Positions 35,434-59,769 of a stretch of DNA of 64,000 nucleotides are shown here, piece after piece. The stretch is from assembly GCF_018812025.1 (NCBI RefSeq), contig NC_063053.1, forward strand, positions 13,806,623-13,870,622, in the 5' to 3' direction. A model generated the notes under the pieces. That model saw only the letters and a list, made by a program, of their open reading frames with translations. It made no database searches and was not told the origin of the DNA. This DNA comes from Megalobrama amblycephala (Eukaryota > Chordata > Actinopteri > Cypriniformes > Xenocyprididae). Each line of letters starts with the position of its first letter. Position 1 is the stretch's first letter. A program made the translations under genes and the position numbers.

Positions 35434-37206
35434 TGTAACAAATGTAGGCTGCTAAGAGCTGTGTGTGTAAATCTCACTCCCCGCTCTAGCAACTGACACT
35501 AGAGACTGCGGCCTTTAGCCTACTTGTTAGAATGCCCGATACCCATGACGGCGGACCTGGGTTTGAGTCCCGCGGTTCGACCAGGAAGGGTTACATTTGT
35601 GCCGTGACCTGGATGGGAGTGAGGTTTAAAGGGGTGAATGTAACAAACGTAGGCTGGTAAGAGCTGTGCATGTAAACCTCACTAGCCTGATCTTAAGAGG
35701 CACTCTAGTGATTGACGCTAGAGATTGCGGCCTTTAGCCTCCTTGTTGGAGTGCCTGACTCCCATGACGGCGGACCTGGGTTTGAGTCCTGCTCAGAGCG
35801 GCCTGTTCCACCAGGAAGGGTTACGTTGGTGTCGTGACCCAGATGGGAGTGAGGTTTAGAGGGGTGAATGTAACGAACGTAGGCTGGTAAGAGCTGTGCA
35901 TGTAAACCTCACTAGCCTGATCTCAAGAGGCGCTCTAGTGATTGACGCTAGAGATTGCGGCCTTTAGCCTCCTTGTTGGAGTGCCTGACTCCCATGACGG
36001 CGGACCTGGGTTTGAGTCCTGCTCAGAGCGGCCTGTTCGACCAGGAAGGGTTACGTTGGTGTCGTGACCCAGATGGGAGTGAGGTTTAGAGGGGTGAATG
36101 TAACGAACGTAGGCTGGTAAGAGCTGTGCTTGTAAACCTCACTAGCCTGATCTCAAGAGGCGCTCTAGTGATTGACGCTAGAGATTGCGGTCTTTAGCCT
36201 CCTTGTTGGAGTGCCTGACTCCCATGATGGCGGACCTGGGTTTGAGTCCTGCTCAGAGCCGCCTGTTCGACCAGGAAGGGTTACATTGGTGTCGTGACCC
36301 AGATGGGAGTGAGGTTTAGAGGGGTGAATGTAACGAACGTAGGCTGGTAAGAGCTGTGCTTGTAAACCTCACAAGCCTGATCTCAAGAGGCGCTCTAGTG
36401 ATTGACGCTAGAGATTGCGGCCTTTAGCCTCCTTGTTGGAGTGCCTGACTCCCATGATGGCGGACCTGGGTTTGAGTCCTGCTCAGAGCGGCCTGTTTGA
36501 CCAGGAAGGGTTACATTGGTGCCGTGACCCAGATGGGAGTGAGGTTTAAAGGGGGCGAATGTAACGAACATAGGCTGGTAAGAGCTGTGCATGTAAACCT
36601 CACTCCCCTAATCTCAAGAGGCACTCTAGTGATTGACGCTAGAGATTGCGGTCTTTAGCCTCCTTGTTAGAATGCCCGATACCCATGACGGCGGACCTGG
36701 GTTTGAGTCCCGCTTAGAGCCGGCGATTCGACCAGGAGGGGTTACATTGGTGCCATGACCCGGATGGGAGTGAGGTTTAGAGGGGTGAATGTAACAAACG
36801 TAGGCTGGTAAGAGCTGTGCATGTAAACCTCACTAGCCTGATCTCAAGAGGCGCTCTAGTGATTGACGCTAGAGATTGCGGTCTTTAGCCTCCTTGTTGG
36901 AGTGCCTGACTCCCATGACGGCGGACCTGGGTTTGAGTCCTGCTCAGAGCGGCCTGTTTGACTAGGAAGGGTTACATTGGTGCCGTGACCCAGATGGGAG
37001 TGAGGTTTAGAGGGGCGAATGTAACAAACATAGGCTGGTAAGAGCTGTGCATGTAAACCTCACTCCCCTGATCTCAAGAGGCGCTCTAGCGACTGACGCT
37101 AGAGACTGCAGTCTTTAGCATCCTTGTTCGAGTGTCCGACTCAAATGCCGGCAGACCTGGGCTAGAGTCCCGCTTAGAGTCGGCGGTTCGAACAAGAGGG
37201 GTTACA
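35434..37206 (+). mobile_element. Tandem array of a minimal (TRIM-like) LTR retrotransposon: 8 LTRs, 7 spacers
   Basis: LTR copies: 35434-35595 (162 bp, internally deleted), 35639-35825, 35869-36055, 36099-36285, 36329-36515, 36560-36746, 36790-36976 and 37020-37206 (187 bp each). Each starts TGTAAC and ends GTTACA or GTTACG. Each spacer is 43-44 bp and begins TTGGTGCCGTGACCC; 16 of 18 bases of TGGTGCCGTGACCCAGAT match the complement of the tRNA-His 3' end (TGGTGCCGTGACTCGGAT), an excellent primer-binding site. The spacer ends with purine-rich GTTTAGAGGGGTGAA directly before the next LTR, as a polypurine tract should. No gag or pol. The middle copies (3-5) are nearly identical; the outer ones have diverged. 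The tRNA gene sequence is from memory. Confidence 0.85.
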
Positions 37207-37288
37207 CACACTGTGTGAAGAGTTTCGAAAAAGTGACCCACGTATTGATTTCTATAACTGGTTATATAGCGATTGTAAGAAACTGTAA

Positions 37289-39188
37289 TAGAAGTGTGCT
37301 GCTGGTTTTGTAATGTCAAACTAATTTCAATTTATTTTCAGTTCACCTCTTAAGTTTTTTTTGTAATTGCTGAACTGCAGTTTATTCAATCTGATGCTGA
37401 TGTGGAACAGAAATAAATGACAGGATTTGTACTGCAGCACAAATATAAAGAACACTAATGCCATGATACATCATTGCCCCTTTGCAAGAGATTATGGAAG
37501 CTGTAAATCTGTAATTTTTCATAACACCAATGGAGATTTGATGTGCACATCCATAACCAAAGATCAGAGCACCCTTTTTTTTGTTTTTTCTCTCCTCTCC
37601 ATCATTTTTGCTTTCTTGTAGAAGTTGATAACTCTGAAAGATCAGCAGATTAACCTCTGTGTGATCTGTAATCTGTAGAGGTCAAGCTGTAATGTTCCAC
37701 AACAGAAAGCATCGATTAAGTTGTAGATTAAAGACATAGGATGAACTTGCTGATATACAAAGATTTTGACATTATAATCTTTGTAGCATCCTTGAAAGGA
37801 GCAGCGCAGTGTTCATTCAAACCAGTTCTGTGTGGTTTTGAGCGTTTGTGTAGCTGTAGTGATTTAGATATAGCCATGCCAGATTACATCCGTAACATGA
37901 GCATCACAGCTGCAGTTCTCTAATGAATCTTGACACAGGGAGAGGAAAACCAGCCCAGCTGTCTTCCTTCAATGAATATAAATCAGCATGTCCGTCTCAG
38001 ATGGTGGTACATACCTCATTTTTGAGGTTAAGAATCAGTATTTTTAGTCTTTTTTACTTGAGCTACCTGGTAATTTCTTTCAAGCAGTAGCCTATGGTTC
38101 TGTACATTTTAAAACAGGAATATGCCTGTGTTGCAATTTAAAGTATGTCTATAAATGCAGAAATATGCTTTAGTAAAAAAACAGGCACTTAAACTCTATT
38201 ATTCAGGAAAATAAACAGTATGCCAACAGGATGAAAATGAATAAGAAAAATAAAAAAGTATGTATGTTAAATATTGCAGTTGGGGTATGTATTTTATTAT
38301 GAATAGGCTAGCTGGGTTTAAATGTTTATTAAAAAGGCACTGTATCTTTACTTTGAGCATTCTCTTATAGTGAAAAAGATTCACATCTTAAACATTTGTA
38401 AGCTCAAATATATTAAAGTGTATATGATGTATACATGAAAATGTACTGCATAACAGGACCGACTCACCTGTGATTTCCTCCTGGTGGTTATTTATTGAGC
38501 TATTGCTGTGATGTAGAAGGTGGAGGTCCACTCAGTGGATGATGGAGGAACACACTGATTAGGCTCGGCTGGGTGCTGTGGCTTGTGTAATATGGACAGA
38601 TGAGAGTGGATGAACTCTGGGCATGTGGCCTGTTGTACCAATCTCCTGCAGAGACTACCCATATGTTTCACTCGACAAAACATGCCCTGTCCTGCGAAAC
38701 ATGCCCAGCGTTTGTTTAATGCAAACATGTACACAAAACCTCAAAGATAGGGGTTCCCTCAGCTGTCATCATTTGTCACATGAATCAACAGCCTGACCTT
38801 ACCTAGCTGTCAGAATGTTCGTTACACAGTTTATATACATCAAACAGAGCTTTAACAAAGGCCAAAAAAAAAAAAAAAGTGTAACTGGTACTCTGACTTC
38901 ATTACACAAGTTAATTAAAATATTAGGTTACCATGACTGACAAATAATCAGATTGTAGATGGTAATTGCCATAAAATTAGACTGCAAATAGATACTTACT
39001 GAACTGGTTTCTCAGCTTTTTCTTTATTAAGATAATGAGGGGTTGCTCCCTGAGGCCATTGAAAAGAGCTGTGCTGACAAACAAGTATTACGCACTGAAA
39101 TCTGAAATGAAAGCATTCCTTCTAGTCAAAGTAGTGTTTCAGTTGTCTCCATCTAGTGGTCATGTAGAGGACTTCCGCTTTATGGGCC
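37289..39188. other. Intergenic DNA, no gene seen
   Basis: AT-rich, with no recognised repeat and no convincing ORF. The short ORFs at 37427-37923 and 38492-38734 have no recognisable domains and no splice context that I can defend. Confidence 0.35.
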
Positions 39189-39192
39189 TTAA

Positions 39193-39984
39193 GGGTTAGT
39201 TCACCCAAAAATGAAAATTCTGTCATTTATTACTTACCCTCATGCCGTTTCACACCTGTTAGACCTTTGTTAATCTTCAGAACACAAATTAAGATTTTTT
39301 AGTTGAAATCCGATAGCTCCGTGAGGCCTCCATAGGGAGCAATGACACTTCCTCTCTCAAGATCCATTAATGTACTAAAAACATATTTAAATTGGTTCAT
39401 GTGAGTACAGTGGTTCAATATTAATATTACAAAGCAACGAGAATATTTTTGGAGCGCCAATAAAACAAAATAACGACTTATTTAGTGATGGCCGATTTCA
39501 AAACACTGCTTCATGAAGCATCGGAGCATAAATGAATCACTGTGTCGAATCATGATTCAGATCGCGTGTCAAACTGCCCACGGCTGAAATCACGTGACTT
39601 TGGCGCTCCGAACAGCAGATTCGACACACTGATTCATTTGTGCTCCGAATCTTCATGAAGCAGTGTTTTGAAATCGGCCATCACTAAATAAGTCGTTATT
39701 TAGTTTTTTTTGGCGCTCCAAAAATATTCTCGTCGCTTTATAATATTAATATTGAACCTCTGTACTCACACGAACCGATTTAAATATGTTTTTAGTACCT
39801 TTATGGATCTTGAGAGAGGAAGTGTCCATTGCTCCCTATGGAGGCCTAACGGAGCTATCGGATCTTAACTAAAATATCTTAATTTGTGTTCTGAAGATTA
39901 ACGAAGGTCTTACGGGTGTGGAACGGCATGAGGGTAAGTAGGCTAATAAATACCAGAATTTTCATTTTTGAGTGAACTAACCCT
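39193..39984. mobile_element. ~790-bp TTAA-flanked fold-back element, copy 1
   Basis: Left arm GGGTTAGTTCACCCAAAAAT..., right arm ending GTGAACTAACCCT, with TTAA outside both ends (39189-39192 and 39985-39988). The arms are complementary nearly to the centre, around a loop near 39590. A second full-length copy lies at 52952-53681 in an intron of the SmgGDS gene. Confidence 0.8.
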
Positions 39985-40117
39985 TTAAATGACAATGTTC
40001 ACAAATGGTTCACCAAAAAGACAGTGCCAAGAATGGAGAGTGATAACATTTTTATTTTTAAACTTTCTACATCATCAATTATGAGACAATATTATTCTAT
40101 TATAAAGTGTTCTAGTA

Positions 40118-40990
40118 CACTGCCCAGCCAAAAAAAAAAAAAAAAAAAAAAAAAAAGAAGTTTTTTGGATTTTAATAGGCAAATACTTAAGAGTCTTTGG
40201 ATGGATCATTATTACAGTGATTATTATTTTTCTAGCATGTTATATGTTTGGCAACGGTTCTTTGAACCCTAAAAGATGGAGTGTGTAGCTTCTCATTTCT
40301 TAAACAACCACGTATTAAGATGTATCATAGCCATATTTCAGGATGACAATGTCAAGATTCATCAGGCTCAAATTGTGAAAGAATGGTTCAGAGAGCATGA
40401 AGAATCATTTTCACACATGAATTGGCACTGACCTTAACCTCAGTGTACGTTTTTGGGATGTGCTGGAGTAGACTTTACAGCATGCTCACCTCTTGCATTG
40501 TCAATACAAGATCTTGACCAAAAAATGATGCACCTCTCGATCGAAATAAATGATGTGAAGTTATTTCCATCAAGAGGTGCATCAATTTTTGGCAAAGATC
40601 TTCTATTGACAATGCAAGAGGTGAGCACTCTGTAAAGTCTCCTCCAGCACATCCCAAAGACTTTCAATGAAATTAAGGTCTGGACTCTGAGGTGCCAATT
40701 CATGTGTGAAAATGATTCTTCGTGCTCTCTGAACCATTCTTTCACAATTTTAACCGTGGTGAATCTTGACATTGTCATCCTGGAATATGGCCATGTGTCT
40801 TCGTACATGGTTGTTTAAGAAATGAAAAGCTCCACACTCCATCTTTAAGGGTTCAAAGAACCGTTGCCAAACATATAACATGCTAGAAACATACTGTAAT
40901 AATATTAAACACCGTAATAATGATCCATTCATAGATTCTTAAGTATTTTCCTATTAAATCCAAACAGTGACTTTTTTTAGCCGGGCAGTG
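40118..40990. mobile_element. Fold-back element made of two inverted Tc1 transposase fragments
   Basis: TA-flanked ends CACTGCCCAGCC and GGCTAAAAA.../CCGGGCAGTG form the TIR (TA at 40116-40117 and 40991-40992). Each arm encodes the same piece of a Tc1/mariner transposase: read from the right arm on the minus strand, [30 protein letters not shown] and, with frame changes, a SLWDVLE-like end. The left arm repeats it in the opposite direction, and the arms meet near 40560. It is non-functional. Confidence 0.8.
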
Positions 40991-41019
40991 TATATTTGCA
41001 GTTTGCAGCATTTAAAAAG

Positions 41020-41240
41020 TGGGGTCAGTAAAATTGTATTTGTTTTATTTTTTTTTAAATGTTTGTGAAAGAAGTCTCTTATGCTCATCAAGGCTGCATT
41101 TATTTGATCAAAAATACTGGAAAAACAGTGATATTGTGAAATATTTTTACAATTTTAAATAACTGTTTTCTATTTTAATATATTTTAAAGTGTAACTTTT
41201 TAACTCCAGTTTTCAGTGACATAAGGTCCTTTAGCTCAAG
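41020..41240 (-). repeat. Dispersed repeat copy D, reverse orientation
   Basis: CATCAAGGCTGCATTTATTTG and AAAAATACTGGAAAAACAGTG (each read in part) belong to the family at 25985. Followed by (TG)n at 41269-41284. Confidence 0.5.
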
Positions 41241-41358
41241 AATCTTATTATTATCATTGTTAAAATTGTGTGTGTGTGTGTGTGTATATTTTAATGGCTG
41301 TTTCCTGTCTAAACATCATGATATAAATAAAACCAGGCATTCTCTGCTGTATTTCCAC

Positions 41359-41364
41359 TTTATT
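41359..41364 (-). terminator. rap1gds1: Possible SmgGDS polyadenylation signal
   Basis: AATAAA on the minus strand, about 1.3 kb past the stop at 42663. The stretch 41365-42662 would be 3' UTR; no gene lies in it. The assignment is positional only. Confidence 0.35.
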
Positions 41365-42662
41365 GCCAGAAACAAGCTGTTCTGGTGAACCATACACTTT
41401 ACACACAAAAATAGTCTATTTATTTAAAAATGTAATCAACACCAATTAGCGCAGCAGCTATGAAGGACGGATGGATATTGTGCTATTTCTCAAGCTGTGA
41501 AAAGCCTGGTGATCTTCAATGCTGCATGAAGCCTTCTAATTGGCCATATCCCAGCAACCTCACACATTCAGCTTGTTAAATCTGAAAATTCTGTCATTGC
41601 CCTCAGGCCATTTGTCTCAGGGAAATATACAGGCTACATACTCATAGACACAGTTCAAAACATTACTTCCCCTGACACAGTAGTCACTAAAATGTTCTGT
41701 TTTGTCGACCGTCTGACCTTGACCAAAACTGAGAGAGTTTTTAAGACATGAATACAAAGATGCAAACACAACAACAGCATTTACACAACACTGCTAGAGG
41801 TATCAATGACGATTGCTTTTTTTATTTAGACTTAGGAAGCTCAAGAACTGTTCTTGATATGTTTCTGGCTATTGCTTTCACGATATGGAGATTCAGGTTT
41901 GTGCTCATGGCTAGCTAGAAATAAATGATCAACATGATCAAAGAATCTGCATTAAAAAGCCCTACAGAAGAAAACTAAAGTAGTAAGGCCAGCTATGATA
42001 TGAAAATAGATGTTACAACCCGAAACATACTCTTTTCTAACCTTTTGTTTTTCATTCCACATTTTATAACTTTAAGATGAAATATCAATCAGTAGTGTTA
42101 ACATACTCTGATAAAAGAAACCACAAGACAAATATAACATATTAACAGCAGTGTAGTACATTGGTGTGCAACATAAAATTAAATGTTTGTTATTAATTCA
42201 TTTCCATGGACAGACAGCAAGCTCATAGATAGATACAGCTGCTTTGCTAGATCTAGTGCTCTTACAATGGAAGTCCATGGAGAATATAATTGCATGTTTG
42301 TATGCAGATATTTACTAAGTTATTTTCCACTGAACACTCCTCATGAATTTAGAGTTGTTTCTGTTTCTTGTTTAGGAGGGCAGCAGGTTCATTACTGATG
42401 TCTGATGGATAGACTGTCTCCCAAGTGTTCCTGTCCCTGGGATAGCTGACAACAAATGACATCTATCATGGACAAACTGACTTCTTACTTTAGATGATGA
42501 ATTCGCACCAACTTTCACCAAAGTGGTTGGGGTAAATTTATATTGCTTTGGTCTGACTATATGCCAAGCTAGATGGTGTAACGTTTTTTTGTCTTACTGT
42601 CCTTTTGGGAATGAGCTGTCTAAAAATATCCCCTTAAGAATGACTATGCAAGATATGCCAGT

Positions 42663-56475
<13,813 letters not shown>

Positions 56476-56488
<13 letters not shown>

Positions 56489-56880
56489 GACCACAGCTCC
56501 TCTGAATCTCCCTCCGAGCCTCCGTGCGTGTCTCGGCGGTGTGTGGTTAGAGAGGCAGCCCTCCTCGAGGCAGGATGGACGGCTCCAGCCCTGAGATTGC
56601 CTGTAGTCAGTGAAGCAGCCTAGCCTCTCCTCTCCTCTGCTCCACTCTTCACCCTTCCCGTTTGTGCTGAACACACATGCGTATTCCTTCGGTCCCTCGC
56701 TGTCATTCACTCCCTCACTTTCACTCTGCGCCTCTCAGTGACGCTGCATCCACTTTGGCTAATTCACATGCCCTATTATTTCAGTGTGTGTGTGTCTCTC
56801 TCTCGCCGATGCAATCCTCCCCGCCCCGGTCCTCGCTCTCTGGCAGTATTCTTCTCTCCCTCTCCCTTCTTCCCTCCCTC
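56476..56880 (-). promoter_or_regulatory. rap1gds1: SmgGDS first exon and CpG-bearing upstream region
   Basis: The ATG at 56488 is 13 nt before a GTGAGT donor. The upstream 400 bp is richer in G+C and CpG than the surroundings (CGGTGTGTGG, CTCGCCGATG, CCGCCCCGG words) and has CT-rich tracts, with no TATA: a typical housekeeping promoter. Confidence 0.5.
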
Positions 56881-57117
56881 CTCATAATACACTCTAAATC
56901 CTAAAGCTGCTCAAAGCTCATCAGCTGACAATTAGCCCGAGGAAGACACTAAGACTGACACACAACCCTCAGTGCTTTGCATTGCAGTTCTACCCCTCCA
57001 TCTTTGGGTATTATAACAGAGCACATGTGAAATTTGAACACTGGGATCTGTGGCCCAGGGGGTCTGGCAGCTATTTTTCAAGATATTAGCAGGGCTGTCT
57101 CAGTGGGGAAGACTTAT

Positions 57118-57335
57118 TTAAAGGGACAGTTCACACAAAAAATGAATTTCTTCATAATTTAATGTCATTCCAAACCCACTGTCACCAAGGAAAATGTCCA
57201 AGCTGCTGTTTTTCTTTATAATGAAAGTAGACGGGGCTCAGGGATGGCTGTGCATAGACATTCTGCCTGCGGTGGCTGCTTTTTTTCCACATAAAAAAGA
57301 AAGTCATAAGGGTTTGGAACTGCATGAGAATAATA
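57118..57335. repeat. Half of a TTAA fold-back element
   Basis: TTTAAAGGGACAGTTCAC start with the family's ATGTCATTCCAAACCC block; the right end is not intact. Confidence 0.45.
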
Positions 57336-57512
57336 ATACGTCCACACCAATAGACGATAACATTCTGTTTATTATAAGCACTCTACAGTTATGCAATCTA
57401 CTGCATTAAATGCTTGAGTGCTTTAAAACTGGATGGATTCTGATTGGTTGTCAGTAGTTTAGAAGCTGGAAAAAATTGTGCAATGATATTGTTCTTCAGT
57501 CGCCATGATTTT

Positions 57513-59737
57513 GCCAAGTAAGGCATGTTCCTGGATCAAATTTTTGTCAATCCTAGAAAAACATTAACCCTCCCTACCCATAAACCTAACCACAACTCAA
57601 CACAACTAAAGTCAGGATTTAGACCATACCATAGTCAGGATTTAGACAGTACTATAGTACTGAGACTGCTCTCATTAGAGTTACAAATGATTTGCTCTTA
57701 TCATCCGATCGTGGCTGTATCTCTCTATTGTGTTACTGGATCTTAGTGCTGCATTTGACACTATTGACCACAACATTCTTTTGAATAGACTTGAAAATTA
57801 TGTTGGCATTAGTGGAATTGCATTGGCATTCGAATCATACTTATCTGACCGTTATCAGTTTGTAGCAGTAAACAAAGAGATGTCTTCCCGATCACAAGTT
57901 CAGTGTGGAGTACCGCAAGGCTTAGTACTAGGACCATTGGTTTTCACTCTGTACATGCCACGCTTGGGAGATATCATTAGGAAGCATGCCGTTAGTTTTC
58001 ACTGTTACGCTGATGATACTCAGCTGTATATTTCTTCGCGCCCTGATGAAACTTACCAATTCACAAAATTAACGGAATGCATAGCTGATATATAAAATTG
58101 GATGACTAGTAAATTCCTACTACTAAATTAATTAAAAACAAAGATTTGAATTATTAGACCAAAGACCTCCACATGCAATAACCTAGAATACTGTCTTTGA
58201 TACCAATCTTTCATTTAAAAGCCACATTTCTAGCATCTGTAAAACCGCATTCTTCCATCTTAAAATATATCTAAACTACAACATATGCTCTTAATGACAA
58301 ATGCGGAACAGTTAGTTCATGCGTTCATAACCTTAAGGCTAGATAATTGTAATGCTCTACTGGGTGGTCGCCCTGCACACTCCAGCTTGTCCAAAACACA
58401 GCATATAGGGTTCTCTAGAACCAGGAAGTATGACCATATTAGCCTGGTTCTGTCAACACTGCATTGGCTCCCTTTTAAACATCGTATACATTTTAAAATC
58501 TTGCTAATTACTTACAAAGCACTGAATGGTTTAGTTCCCCAGTACTTTAGCGAGCTCTTAACACATTATAGTCCTTCACGTCTATTGCAATCTCAAAACT
58601 CTGGACAGTTGATAATACCTAGAATATCAAAATCAACCACAGGCAGTAGATCCTTTTCCCATTTAGCACCTAAACTTTGGAACAGTCTCCATAGAATTGT
58701 TCAGTAAGCAGACACACTCTGTCAGTTTAAATCTAGACTAAAACACATCTCTTTAACCTGGCATACAAATAACACATTATCAATTTCTATTTTCAAATCA
58801 GTTAAATGATTGTTAGGCTGTATAAATTAGGTCAGCCAGAACCGGGAAGACTTCCTATAACACCCTACTCATTATATAATAAGAAGAATGCCATCTACGC
58901 TATGCGTCTCTCTGTTTATCCCAAGGTTTACCATAATCAGCCAGATCTGGGCCGGATCCAGATCAGATGGAGAACCTGCGCCTAAACACAACCACAAGAC
59001 ATCCCTGAAGTGTCAGCAGAAATCATGGCAACTAGACCATCCCCTGTGAAGGCCTCATCGACACCACAGCCAGTGGCACAGATCCTCAACAAACCCACTT
59101 GTAATACTGCCTGAATCATAATCATGCACTGTTCGTTTGTTGGCCAGAGGAGAACTGGCCCCCTGACTGAGCCTGGTTTCTCCCAAGATTTTTTTCTCCA
59201 TTCTGTCATGTGTTGGAGTTTGGGTTCCTTGCCGCTGTCGCCTCTGGCTTGCTTACTTGGGGACACTTGATATTCAACAATGGTTTTGATCTTCCTCTTT
59301 TGACACTATTGTATGCAAACTGAAATGAGCTGGACGATGACATCACTGTTTTCTCCAGAGCTGCTGGGTAGATAAATTAACTAAATTAATAACTAATGAT
59401 TTTAACAATGGAATGAATCAATACTAAACTTACTTAAGATGGACAATGACACTATTTTCTTCTAGAGCTGCTTTACAGCCAAAATTATGTTTCCTCTATC
59501 CCTGTAAAGCTGCTTTGACACAATCTGCATTGTAAAAATTGCTATATAAATAAAGGTGACTTGACTAAATTCAGAGGGAAATGATAAGCGACTAAGAATG
59601 GTGTATAGAAGCCCCTAACCCTTGTTGTAAGCCTAAACTTGAGATTAACTCTCATATCTGATTGGTTGATTGAAATGTTGTTCCAGGATCAACAAGGATG
59701 TTGATCCAGGAACATGTTCTACTTGGTGAAATCAAGT
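57513..59737. mobile_element. TIR DNA element carrying an L2-type LINE
   Basis: CCAAGTAAGGCATGTTCCTGG at left is mirrored at right (CCAGGAACATGTTCTACTTGG), and both arms continue with GATCAA and a TTGTCAATCCT/TTGTTGATCCT pair. The 2.2 kb between is mostly LINE. Confidence 0.6.
57604..59572 (+). mobile_element. L2/Maui-type LINE, reverse transcriptase and 3' end, inactive
   Basis: 57730-58095 encodes LLDLSAAFDTIDHNILL, GVPQGLVLGPL and the catalytic FHCYADDTQLY (YADD), marks of CR1/L2-clade reverse transcriptases. Just upstream SGFRPYHS continues the same protein after a small internal duplication (57627-57650). 58285-58707 holds the C-terminal thumb region (LHWLPFKHRIHFKI, YKALNGLVPQYFSELL). 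Stops and frameshifts separate the parts. The 3' end has the AAAGCTGCTTTGACACAAT and ATATAAATAAAGGTGACTTG tail. It is 5'-truncated and dead. Confidence 0.8.
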
Positions 59738-59769
59738 TCACCATTGTTCCTCTGTGTCGTTATCATTAA

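Larger units (their letters stand above)
34410..37288. mobile_element. Old TIR DNA transposon carrying the LTR array
   Basis: The left end (TTACAGTTTTTTTTACAATC, then GCTAGG...GTCACTTTTTC, TTCACACAG) is mirrored by the right end (CTGTGTGAAG, GAAAAAGTGAC, TAGCGATTGTAAGAAACTGTAA in part), so inverted arms of about 80 bp bracket 2.9 kb. AT lies just outside or at both ends, allowing a 2-bp target duplication. No transposase is readable. The LTR array begins 82 bp from its right end. Confidence 0.65.

Noticed and set aside
35740..35800. Tandem tRNA genes in the array
   Set aside because: A B-box-like word is present, but no cloverleaf with a paired acceptor stem can be folded by eye.
35434..37206. 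CRISPR-like or plain satellite array
   Set aside because: Units are 230 bp with conserved 'spacers' that are themselves repeated and carry PBS and purine-tract signals. This is a retroelement array in a vertebrate genome.
40440..40932. Minus-strand ORFs as a host gene
   Set aside because: They are Tc1 transposase remnants in a fold-back element, with frame changes and no full catalytic domain.
58982..59266. Minus-strand 94-codon ORF
   Set aside because: Antisense to the LINE 3' region.
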